From Proteobacteria bacterium UBA1148 (GTDB taxonomy: Bacteria > Pseudomonadota > Gammaproteobacteria > Steroidobacterales > Rariloculaceae), in assembly GCA_002311835.1 (NCBI GenBank), contig DBZY01000046.1, forward strand, positions 45,187 to 57,427: 12,241 nucleotides of DNA. The letters run 5' to 3'. The translations under genes and the position numbers were made by a program. The notes below the pieces were generated by a model. It made no database searches. It had not been told where the DNA came from and saw nothing but the letters and a program-made list of their open reading frames with translations. Within the stretch, counting starts at the first letter, position 1. Every line of letters begins with the position of its first letter. Below are positions 1-6,753 of the stretch, in pieces.

Positions 1-21
1 CGAGTCTCGCCCTGGGCACCA
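1..21 (+). tRNA. 3' end of a tRNA, probably tRNA-Phe (partial)
   Basis: The first 21 bases parse exactly as the end of a tRNA: the last five bases of a T-loop (CGAGT), a five-base T-stem strand (CTCGC), a seven-base acceptor strand (CCTGGGC), discriminator A and an encoded CCA. The 5' acceptor would therefore read GCCCAGG. From memory that start, with discriminator A, fits tRNA-Phe of many gammaproteobacteria such as Pseudomonas. The anticodon lies outside the window, so the isotype is an inference. No copy of these 21 bases was seen elsewhere in the window, so there is no sign of an attachment-site duplication here. Confidence 0.7.
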
Positions 22-75
22 ATCCCACTGATACCACATCAATCAAAACTACTGGATGGCATCATATATTGGCTA

Positions 76-86
76 CTACACTGTAG
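76..86. repeat. 11-bp palindrome upstream of the AtoE-like gene
   Basis: CTACA-C-TGTAG is a perfect 5-1-5 inverted repeat in the 126-base gap between the tRNA end and the AtoE-like gene. It lies 62 bases before that gene's ATG, in the zone where a promoter or operator would be expected. The rest of the gap shows no convincing promoter hexamers or terminator. A palindrome this short can occur by chance. Confidence 0.3.
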
Positions 87-147
87 ATTGTAAATTTGCA
101 GACAGTAAAGTTATCCGTCATATGGCTAGAATCCCAGGCAGAACAAC

Positions 148-1575
148 ATGCAAAGAAACCAAGAACAAAGCCTAACACTCATACAGAAACTAGGAGAGGC
201 GATTGCAAACAGAGTGGAACGTTGGATGCCAAGCCCGTTTCTCTTCGCGATTCTCCTAACGTACGTTACGGCAGTTGTAGCATTTTTTTTCGAAGAATCT
301 ACTGTTACCGAGATTGCTCTGTCATGGCAGGACGGTTTCTGGGACCTACTCCAGTTTGGCATGCAAATGGTACTAATCCTCGTGACAGCCAACGTTGTCG
401 CATATCACCCGCGGGTAAAAAAATTGATCCTTGCCCTTGTTCGTCTCCCCAAAAACGGTCGACAGGCTGTTGTGCTAGTGGGAATTGGTTCAATGCTAAC
501 TGGTTGGATCTCTTGGGGTCTTGGTCTTATTTTTGGTGCGATCCTGGCCCGAGAAATGGGAAAGCGTGCGAGTAGAGACAATATCCCGGTTCATTATCCG
601 TTATTAGCTGTTGCCGGATATATGGGAATAGGCCTAACCTGGGGGTGGGGCTTATCTAGTTCCGCAGGACTTCTGCAAGCAACTGAGGGAAATGCGTTGA
701 TGCAACTGGGTTTCATCGATCGCGTAGTTTCCTCAACAGAGTGGGTCTTTCACCCCTACCCGTTACTGCTCACCGCGTTGGCACTGACCTACGCATCAAT
801 CATGCTCTATCTGCTATGTCCACCAAACGAGAACTGCAGAGGAATAAAGCACTACGTTCATACCCATGACGATGAAGTGAATAATAACTCTGAACATAAT
901 CTCACCCCAACCAAACATACTGAAGACGTAGCACCCGAAAAGCCAATGCTCGCGGATCGAATTGATAACAGCGCTATGCTGAGTGGCATCATCGCGATAA
1001 TCGGCCTCGCTTTATTTGCACGATCATTCTTCACACAAGGCCTCGGTGCCCTAGACATAAATGTTCTCAATTTCGGGTTCCTCATGCTTGGATTACTCTT
1101 ATTCATGAGCCCATCCAGATATCTCGGGGAATTCTATGATGCCGTGCAAGGAAGTGCGGGAGTCATCTTGCTGTTCCCATTTTACGCGGGAATCATCGGG
1201 ATCATGACTGGCACTGGGCTTGTAGACACGATGACCGAGTCACTTCTCTCAATCGCTACACCATCAACATTTCCCGTCATCGCCTGGATCACTGGGGGGG
1301 TGCTCAATATTTTTGTTCCCTCAGCAGGCGGCGAGTGGGCGATCATCGGCGGCCCAATGATGCTTGCCAGTGCTGAACTCGGGATTCCTTATGGGCAAAC
1401 GATCGCGGCCTATGCCGTTGGCGACGCCCATACAAATCTTTTCAATCCATTCTGGGCAGTCCCTCTGCTGGCAATCACCGGACTTCAAGCTCGCGATATG
1501 TTTGGCTACTCAATCACAATGATGATTCTACTAATCCCGTTCCTCGCGACCGTACTGTACATACTGCCATATTGA
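148..1575 (+). CDS. AtoE-family short-chain fatty acid transporter
   Basis: A 475-residue polytopic inner-membrane permease of the SCFA_trans/AtoE family, expected to import short-chain fatty acids such as acetoacetate or butyrate. Family hallmarks are the N-terminal RVERWMPSPFLFAILLTYV block (residues 22-40), the DGFWDLLQFGMQM segment (62-74) and the C-terminal VPSAGGEWAIIGGPMM segment. About ten to twelve hydrophobic segments are visible. Residues about 225-272 form a long polar loop rich in His, Asn and Asp/Glu, and the protein is longer than E. coli AtoE (about 440 residues). The start is the ATG preceded by a weak AGG 9 bases upstream; no better upstream start is seen. The CstA-like gene follows after 117 bases on the same strand. 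No atoDAB-type CoA-transferase or thiolase genes are adjacent, so the substrate is inferred from family only. Confidence 0.9.
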   Translation: MQRNQEQSLTLIQKLGEAIANRVERWMPSPFLFAILLTYVTAVVAFFFEESTVTEIALSWQDGFWDLLQFGMQMVLILVTANVVAYHPRVKKLILALVRLPKNGRQAVVLVGIGSMLTGWISWGLGLIFGAILAREMGKRASRDNIPVHYPLLAVAGYMGIGLTWGWGLSSSAGLLQATEGNALMQLGFIDRVVSSTEWVFHPYPLLLTALALTYASIMLYLLCPPNENCRGIKHYVHTHDDEVNNNSEHNLTPTKHTEDVAPEKPMLADRIDNSAMLSGIIAIIGLALFARSFFTQGLGALDINVLNFGFLMLGLLLFMSPSRYLGEFYDAVQGSAGVILLFPFYAGIIGIMTGTGLVDTMTESLLSIATPSTFPVIAWITGGVLNIFVPSAGGEWAIIGGPMMLASAELGIPYGQTIAAYAVGDAHTNLFNPFWAVPLLAITGLQARDMFGYSITMMILLIPFLATVLYILPY

Positions 1576-1679
1576 AAATACGGCACAACCGCCAAAAGCC
1601 GCCAATACAATCAATAAAAGATTTGATTGAAACTTTCGGTTTTGACCAACACGCGATAAGCTCTGTATTCATCTTTCTA

Positions 1680-1684
1680 AAGGA
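1680..1684 (+). promoter_or_regulatory. Ribosome-binding site of the CstA-like gene
   Basis: AGGAG lies 8 bases before the ATG at 1693 and fixes that start. The 117-base gap in front is AT-rich but shows no clear terminator, so read-through from the AtoE-like gene is possible. Confidence 0.7.
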
Positions 1685-1692
1685 GCCCAGTT

Positions 1693-3390
1693 ATGCAGTC
1701 TGTCGCCATTCTTGTCCTTGGGCTCGCTGGAATGGCGTTCGGTTGGTTTGTCTACTCAAAATTTATTGCGACTAAAATTTTTCAGCTTGACCCAGATTTC
1801 GTAACGCCGGCACACGAACTAAACGATGGCGTCGACTATCTCCCTACCAATAAGTTTGTTTTGTGGGGGCACCACTTCACTTCGATCGCAGGTGCCGCGC
1901 CAATTGTTGGACCCGCTATCGCTGTTTACTGGGGTTGGGTACCGGCAGTTCTATGGGTAACTATCGGAACAATATTTTTTGCTGGTATTCACGACTGGGG
2001 TGCCATCTGGGCTAGCGCACGAAATAAAGGCAAGTCCATGGGTGCTTTATCCGAAGATGTCATCGGAAAACGTACTCGTGCATTATTCATGATTGTGATC
2101 TTCCTGCTTTTACTCATGGTTAATGCTGTATTTGGCGTGATAATTGCTGGGTTATTCGTCAGTACTACTACCGCTGTTTTCCCCGCATGGTCAGCTATCG
2201 TGGTCGCCTTGATCATTGGCCAGTTGCTTCATCGTAATTTTAACTTGACGCTGCTTACTGTATGTGGAGTCATAGCACTTTATGCCTCCATCTATGTTGG
2301 CAGCCAACTACCAATCCCACTCCCGGAGCAAATGTTCGGTATGTCAGCGAATGGTAACTGGATTATTATTCTCTTTGTCTATGCCGCCATTGCCTCAATG
2401 CTGCCGGTGTGGGTGTTATTGCAACCACGTGATTTCATCAATGGAATGCAGCTGTTCGTCGGCTTGTTTCTTCTATACGGTGCCGTGTTGATATCTCTAC
2501 CAGATATATCTGCCCCTGCTTTCAACAGCATGGTCTCCGCCGACTCTCCATCCCTGGTGCCATTATTATTCGTGACAATCGCCTGCGGTGCAGTGTCGGG
2601 TTTTCACGGCATTGTGTCGTCTGGTACCACTTCCAAACAGCTTGATAAAGAACCTGATTCGAGATTCATAGGCTATCTCGCCGCGGTCGGTGAAGGTTCA
2701 TTAGCGTTAATCACTATTGTTGCAGTTAGCAGCGTAGCGCTTGCTGCAACACAAGTGGAGTGGCATCAAATCTACGGTCAGTACGGAGAAGCAGAAGGAT
2801 TCGAGTCAATTGCCGCAGTTTTTGTTCAAGGTGGAGCACAGTTACTCCAAAATGGCTGGGGCTTACCGCTTGGGATATCAACGACCTTATTAGCAACAAT
2901 GGTTGTTTTATTCGCTGCGACCACAATGGATACAGGTGTTCGTTTGCAGCGCTACATCATCCAGGAGTGGGGGCAGATTTATAAAGTGCCACTGCTTAAC
3001 AATAGTATTCTCGCTACCTTACTTGCTGTCGGTTCCTGTCTGTTACTAGCCTTTGGCGCTGGCGGCGCATCCGGATCCGGCGGTCTTACCATCTGGCCTC
3101 TTTTTGGATCAACTAATCAGATCCTAGCGGGACTAACGCTGCTGGTAATCAGTGTCATGCTGATCAAATTAGGGCGCCCTGCACGTTACACTCTGGTGCC
3201 AATGGTATTTGTGCTAATCACATCTTCGTGGGCTGCAGTGATAAAACTAATTGAATGGTATCAGGAAGGGAACTGGCTACTTGTTACGATCGATATAATC
3301 GTACTCGTCACCAGCGTGCTGGTGATTCTGGAGGCAGCCTCGGTCATCTCAAGCTACCGCAGGGATAACCAGGTCTCGGAGGCACCTTAA
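1693..3390 (+). CDS. CstA-family carbon-starvation transporter (short form)
   Basis: A 565-residue polytopic membrane protein of the CstA family. Members such as E. coli CstA and BtsT import pyruvate and have also been linked to peptide uptake. Diagnostic segments are NKFVLWGHHFTSIAGAAPIV (residues 53-72), the following GPAIAVYWGW, FAGIHDWGA (96-104), and CGAVSGFHGIVSSGTTSKQL with a downstream AVGEGS. The last is the conserved gate and ligand region of the family. It is shorter than the roughly 700-residue enterobacterial proteins and closer in length to Bacillus CstA (about 600). A clear AGGAG supports the start. It converges on the MFS gene with only two bases between stops and no terminator hairpin. 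With the AtoE-like gene it suggests scavenging of small carboxylates. The substrate is inferred, and no LytS/LytTR-type sensor lies nearby. Confidence 0.92.
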   Translation: MQSVAILVLGLAGMAFGWFVYSKFIATKIFQLDPDFVTPAHELNDGVDYLPTNKFVLWGHHFTSIAGAAPIVGPAIAVYWGWVPAVLWVTIGTIFFAGIHDWGAIWASARNKGKSMGALSEDVIGKRTRALFMIVIFLLLLMVNAVFGVIIAGLFVSTTTAVFPAWSAIVVALIIGQLLHRNFNLTLLTVCGVIALYASIYVGSQLPIPLPEQMFGMSANGNWIIILFVYAAIASMLPVWVLLQPRDFINGMQLFVGLFLLYGAVLISLPDISAPAFNSMVSADSPSLVPLLFVTIACGAVSGFHGIVSSGTTSKQLDKEPDSRFIGYLAAVGEGSLALITIVAVSSVALAATQVEWHQIYGQYGEAEGFESIAAVFVQGGAQLLQNGWGLPLGISTTLLATMVVLFAATTMDTGVRLQRYIIQEWGQIYKVPLLNNSILATLLAVGSCLLLAFGAGGASGSGGLTIWPLFGSTNQILAGLTLLVISVMLIKLGRPARYTLVPMVFVLITSSWAAVIKLIEWYQEGNWLLVTIDIIVLVTSVLVILEAASVISSYRRDNQVSEAP

Positions 3391-3392
3391 CG

Positions 3393-4607
3393 CTACGAAT
3401 GCCTTTCGAGCTCTTGCCCCCGAATCAGAGCACCACCGATTAGCACGACAAGGACCGCCAGTATGATGGCAGATCCAATGGCTGTTGTGCTGATGCTACT
3501 AACCCGAGCTACGCTTCCCAGCAGTAAGCCGCCGACCGCAGTCGCACCAATCGCAAACACTCCCCAAAGTCCTAATACACGGCCGCGAAAATTGTCATCC
3601 ACCTTTAATTGAATCAGCGCCTGTACCCCAACACCACAAAGTGTGCAGGAGCATCCAAGTCCGGCCACGATACTTATCCCTATCCAGTAGTTTTCAGTCA
3701 TCCCTAACCCCAATAACAAGCAACTTGAGGCTAGCGCGGCCGACGATGCGATCCGTAATAATCTCTCGGAATTCTGGGTCCGCGTAACAACAATAGAAGC
3801 TACAATTGCGCCAGCCCCAGCCGCTGTAGTCAGCGCTGCAAATTCTGCACTCCCTCCGCCAAATAAAACCTCGGTAACCGCAGGCAACAATTCCAGCACT
3901 CCACGGGCCAGAACTCCGTTAGTGGCAACCAGAATCAATAACCAACGAATCGTTGGATGGGTCAATGTATATTGCAGTCCATCTCGAAGATCGCCCAACA
4001 CAGATGCATTCGAGCTCTTTCGTGCCTTCCGCGGCAAAATTTCCACAATAACCAGGCTGATCATTGCGGGGATAATCAAACAAGCAAATAACCCAAATGC
4101 CCAGGCTGCGCCTAACAAAGTGATCACGAGTCCTGCCAACGCCGGCCCCATAAACCGTGAGAGATTAAATGCCACAGCAAGATAACCGGTTGCACTTGCA
4201 AAAAGCTCCCGCGGTACCAGTTGTGTGATTAAAGAAAGCCTCGTCGGAGTATATGCGCCGCCCATCATGCCCTGGAGTACCGCGAACCCCGCTAAAATCT
4301 CGATAGTAAGGCGGTCTAAACCGGTTATGGCTGCCAATACCAGCGAGAGAATCATCATGCCGCCATGAATAAACATAGCTGTTCGGACTAAATCGTAGCG
4401 ATCCGCCGCAACACCAAAAATAGGGCCAAGTACGATGCCTGGAGCAAACTGGCAAAATGAAACGACGCCAACGAGGAAGACCGAGTGTGTTAGCTCCCAA
4501 GCCAGCCAGCTAACCGTCAACCGGTAAATCCACAAACCATGAAGAACGATCAGCGTGCCAGAGAAATAAATCGCAAAATTTCGATTTGAGAGAGCCGATG
4601 TCGACAA
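3393..4607 (-). CDS. MFS transporter, EntS-like (MFS_3) exporter family
   Basis: About 404 residues with some twelve hydrophobic helices. It begins STSALSNRNFAIYFSGTLIV, the usual opening of the MFS_3/EntS-like branch of proton-linked exporters. The loop after helix 2 carries the MFS motif-A core, GPIFGVAADRYDLVR, with the conserved Asp-Arg at about residues 69-70. The reading frame stays open to a TTG at 4766, but those 53 extra residues look unlike an MFS N-terminus and contain no ATG. The chosen start is TTG at 4607, preceded by AAAGGAAA with AGGA 11 bases upstream, giving a normal family length. This also frees a 180-base intergenic region shared with the divergent cupin gene. Exported substrate is unknown: EntS exports enterobactin, but no siderophore biosynthesis genes are present here. 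Confidence 0.82.
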   Translation of the reverse strand: MSTSALSNRNFAIYFSGTLIVLHGLWIYRLTVSWLAWELTHSVFLVGVVSFCQFAPGIVLGPIFGVAADRYDLVRTAMFIHGGMMILSLVLAAITGLDRLTIEILAGFAVLQGMMGGAYTPTRLSLITQLVPRELFASATGYLAVAFNLSRFMGPALAGLVITLLGAAWAFGLFACLIIPAMISLVIVEILPRKARKSSNASVLGDLRDGLQYTLTHPTIRWLLILVATNGVLARGVLELLPAVTEVLFGGGSAEFAALTTAAGAGAIVASIVVTRTQNSERLLRIASSAALASSCLLLGLGMTENYWIGISIVAGLGCSCTLCGVGVQALIQLKVDDNFRGRVLGLWGVFAIGATAVGGLLLGSVARVSSISTTAIGSAIILAVLVVLIGGALIRGQELERHS

Positions 4608-4774
4608 GAGGCCTAATTTCCTTTCGGCGGAGTATGGGGTTAGTAGTCCAGCAGCGGCGGCATATTCCCACACTCCCAACAGATTCGCACCCCCATTCCC
4701 AACGAATACCACTGAGTCAAGTAAAATACAGCTCTGATACCACACTGCTGAACAAGGTGTGACCAAGAACTTCT

Positions 4775-4779
4775 AGGAG
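4775..4779 (+). promoter_or_regulatory. Ribosome-binding site of the cupin gene
   Basis: AGGAG lies 8 bases before the ATG at 4788. It sits within the 180-base region between the divergent MFS and cupin genes (4608-4787), where promoters for both would be expected. I could not identify convincing -35/-10 pairs there. Confidence 0.65.
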
Positions 4780-4787
4780 CACCGGGA

Positions 4788-5306
4788 ATGACAACACAAA
4801 AAATATCTATGGAAGAAATGCTGTCACGTACAGCTCGCTTTAAAGAACTTAAAGCTAGCAAAGAAGCCTTCGTTGATACGCGCATTCCAGGGCACGAACG
4901 AGAAATTTTCAACGTTATCGGCGAAGGAGTGACAGAAGACTCAATACTCGAAGTTGCTATAACGGCAGTAGAGGGATTTAACGTAACATATATTGGCGCT
5001 GATCCTGGTAAAGGCGCTGCTCTCCACTCCCACAGGACAGTCGAAGTCTTTTACGCCATGACCGGATGCTGGGCACTCTACTGGGGAGACAAGGGCGATC
5101 AGGAGATCGAAATGGCCACTATGGACATGGTCTCCGTACCGGCTGGGGTAATGCGTGGCTTTCGTAATATTGGCAATAAGTATGCTTATATGATGGCGAT
5201 GCACAGCGCCACAGATGCTGGCCGCGTAACCTGGTCACCAAAAGTGCTGGAGCTCGCCAGGCAAACTGGTCTGGAGCTTGATGACGACGGCTACCTATTA
5301 AGTTAA
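4788..5306 (+). CDS. Cupin-domain protein with a modified metal site
   Basis: A 172-residue soluble protein with a single cupin barrel. Cupin motif 1 is intact: H80-S-H82-RTV-E86-VFYAMT-G93 matches HxHx3Ex6G, giving three usual metal ligands. Motif 2 is PAGVMRGFRN (118-127); it keeps Pro, Gly and Asn, but the usual fourth ligand His is Arg123. Residues 1-60 form a helical, charged extension and the tail (150-172) is acidic. No signal peptide is visible, so it is probably cytoplasmic. It diverges from the MFS gene and converges on the TonB-like gene, their stop codons overlapping in TTAA. The reaction or ligand is unknown. It could be a small-molecule-processing enzyme or a binding protein, and the altered ligand warns against assigning a dioxygenase or isomerase role. 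Confidence 0.85.
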   Translation: MTTQKISMEEMLSRTARFKELKASKEAFVDTRIPGHEREIFNVIGEGVTEDSILEVAITAVEGFNVTYIGADPGKGAALHSHRTVEVFYAMTGCWALYWGDKGDQEIEMATMDMVSVPAGVMRGFRNIGNKYAYMMAMHSATDAGRVTWSPKVLELARQTGLELDDDGYLLS

Positions 5307-5629
5307 GGGCTTTCAGTTTCCCTCAATACGGGCAACTGATCCTCTGTCGGCACAATTCCTTCCATCTCAGGCACGATAGGAGCTAGTTCTGCCGGTAGCA
5401 GCTCTTCCTCACCAAACTCTAGCCGAGGTCGATCGGGAGTGGCTTCTGGAAGAACTGGCACCTCGGGTAACTGGCGCCCTCGATCGGGCGCTCGGATAAA
5501 GTCTGTGATGGCAAAATATTGAGTGGGATCTCTGAGTACGAATCGATTCGTCATATCATTCATGAATAAAAATAAGCCGATCGTAATAGCAGCAGCTCCA
5601 AATATGGCAACTAATATACGGGCGATCAT
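5303..5629 (-). CDS. Small membrane-anchored Pro/Glu-rich protein, TonB N-terminus-like
   Basis: A 108-residue protein. Residues 5-23 form one membrane helix after a short Arg-containing start. A juxtamembrane stretch follows, then a region rich in Pro and Glu (about 47-108). The DFIRAPDRGRQLPEVP stretch (43-58) resembles the segment after the membrane helix in some proteobacterial TonB proteins (DFVR followed by a Pro-rich linker). The C-terminal TonB receptor-binding domain is absent, and the DNA further along this strand is antisense to the cupin gene, so it has not simply been frameshifted off. AGGAT 8 bases before the ATG supports the start. It lies 85 bases downstream of the aldolase-like gene on the same strand and may be co-transcribed. 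The function is unknown, and the TonB resemblance is my inference from sequence pattern. Confidence 0.65.
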   Translation of the reverse strand: MIARILVAIFGAAAITIGLFLFMNDMTNRFVLRDPTQYFAITDFIRAPDRGRQLPEVPVLPEATPDRPRLEFGEEELLPAELAPIVPEMEGIVPTEDQLPVLRETESP

Positions 5630-5714
5630 AAAGTTATCCTAACGATGACTGGGTTGCCGGACGCATGACAACACAGACATTCAAACCGTTCCCGTTCCGC
5701 AAAGTTACTGCAAT

Positions 5715-6533
5715 TCAGACCGGGTCGACACCGGCTCGCACACAATAATATTCCCAAGCCCTGTCCAACCCAAGCGGCGAAAATTGAGTTGCAGAAGACT
5801 GCTCGATCTCCCGTGGCGACAAATACTCCGGCTCTCCCATAGCAAGTGCTTGCGAAACAAGTTGAGCATTGACCTGAAGATACACAGCGGCCATCACCGC
5901 CTGCTTAATCGACTCCCCTACTACCACAGCACCGTGGCCGCGAATTAGCAAACAAGTATTCTCTCCTAAAACCTGAGCAAGCTCGCGACTCATCTCCATG
6001 TTCCGCACCAACATATCGGTATCACCGAAATTATCACGCATGTCCCAGACGGGAATCTCACCACCGATAACAGATGCAACGTGTACGATCGGGCGCAACG
6101 GTATCGTAGAAACACTAAAAGGAACGACAGCATAGGAATGATTATGAACCACTGCGTTCACATCAGGACGTGCCTCATATATCGCGCCATGAATCACCCT
6201 CTCTCCATAAGGGCGCCTAGGGTCATCAGGATTAACCTTGGAACCATCGGCTTCGAACTCCAAGAGATCCTCAAGCTCCACTAATGAAGGACTCCGAGAA
6301 TAAGACATCACGTAACGCTCTGGGTTTCTTGGGTCACGCACACTGACATGCCCAAATGCATCGACTACGCCTTCGTTAGCAAGAATTCTATTGGCTGCGA
6401 CCACCCGCTGAAACTCAACCAGATTTTCAACGGTCGTCTGTGCCCGCGGCGATAGCCCGGGAACACTGACACCAAGTCCAGCTAGCAACAGAGAGGCTTC
6501 CAATAAATCCCGCCGTGTCAGATTTTTTTCCAT
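5715..6533 (-). CDS. Class II aldolase/adducin-family protein with Tat signal
   Basis: A 272-residue protein of the class II aldolase (FucA/AraD) fold, whose enzymes use a zinc ion to cleave or epimerise sugar phosphates. The zinc ligands are visible as H130 and H132 in AVVHNHS and H200 in IRGHGAVVVG, matching the three His of L-fuculose-phosphate aldolase. E111, four residues before H115, aligns with the catalytic Glu of that enzyme. Unusually, the N-terminus is a twin-arginine signal: TRRDLLEASLLLAG (6-19), then a hydrophobic stretch and a likely cleavage near RAQT. The protein should therefore be exported folded to the periplasm, where phosphorylated sugars are scarce, so the substrate may be unphosphorylated. 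Start is ATG with GGAGAGG 4 bases upstream. The TonB-like gene follows. True substrate unknown. Confidence 0.88.
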   Translation of the reverse strand: MEKNLTRRDLLEASLLLAGLGVSVPGLSPRAQTTVENLVEFQRVVAANRILANEGVVDAFGHVSVRDPRNPERYVMSYSRSPSLVELEDLLEFEADGSKVNPDDPRRPYGERVIHGAIYEARPDVNAVVHNHSYAVVPFSVSTIPLRPIVHVASVIGGEIPVWDMRDNFGDTDMLVRNMEMSRELAQVLGENTCLLIRGHGAVVVGESIKQAVMAAVYLQVNAQLVSQALAMGEPEYLSPREIEQSSATQFSPLGLDRAWEYYCVRAGVDPV

Positions 6534-6543
6534 TATTCCTCTC

Positions 6544-6558
6544 CGTAAAAGTTTTACG
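6544..6558. promoter_or_regulatory. Perfect 15-bp palindrome at the aldolase 5' leader
   Basis: CGTAAAA-G-TTTTACG is a perfect 7-1-7 inverted repeat. It begins 10 bases upstream of the aldolase ATG and shares one base with the GGAGAGG ribosome-binding site. The one-base centre fits a DNA operator for a dimeric repressor better than an RNA hairpin, though a shorter hairpin near the ribosome-binding site is possible. No regulator gene is in the window. Confidence 0.45.
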
Positions 6559-6642
6559 TAGCCGAACCTTTCTTCTCTAATCGTAATGTATACGTGTCTA
6601 CCCGAGACGCAACATCTCTTATCTCAACTCGCTTCCATCGTA

Positions 6643-6664
6643 ACCAAGCTAGAGTAAACTTGGT
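6643..6664. repeat. Inverted repeat ACCAAG-N10-CTTGGT
   Basis: Perfect six-base arms separated by ten bases, in the 220-base gap between the PepSY gene end and the aldolase gene, about 110-130 bases before the aldolase start. The position suits a regulator site of the aldolase gene. There is no T-run on either side, so it is not a convincing terminator for the PepSY operon. Nothing else recognisable is in the gap. Confidence 0.25.
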
Positions 6665-6753
6665 CGCTGAGCGCTACCTCCTGTGGGAACTTTCTTTCTG
6701 TAACAAGCATAGCAACCACTCGTTGTTATGTCTTGAGTAATGCACTAGCAATC

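Noticed and set aside
96..575. 159-codon open frame overlapping the start of the AtoE-like gene
   Set aside because: Its translation is rich in Cys, Arg and Ser with no domain pattern, and it lies out of frame inside a clear membrane transporter gene.
4165..4500. 111-codon minus-strand frame inside the MFS gene
   Set aside because: It is on the same strand as the MFS gene in a different frame. Composition is atypical (Arg, Trp, Ser-rich) with no recognisable motif.
4608..4766. 53-residue N-terminal extension of the MFS protein
   Set aside because: It has no ribosome-binding site, looks unlike an MFS N-terminus, and would consume the divergent promoter region.
4788..5302. Search for a missing TonB C-terminal domain downstream of the TonB-like gene
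   Set aside because: That strand is antisense to the intact cupin gene and no TonB-like residues appear, so there is no frameshift to repair.
6701..6728. Inverted repeat TAACAA ... TTGTTA as a terminator for the PepSY operon
   Set aside because: AT-only six-base arms with a 16-base spacer and no T-run on the minus strand; not a credible intrinsic terminator.
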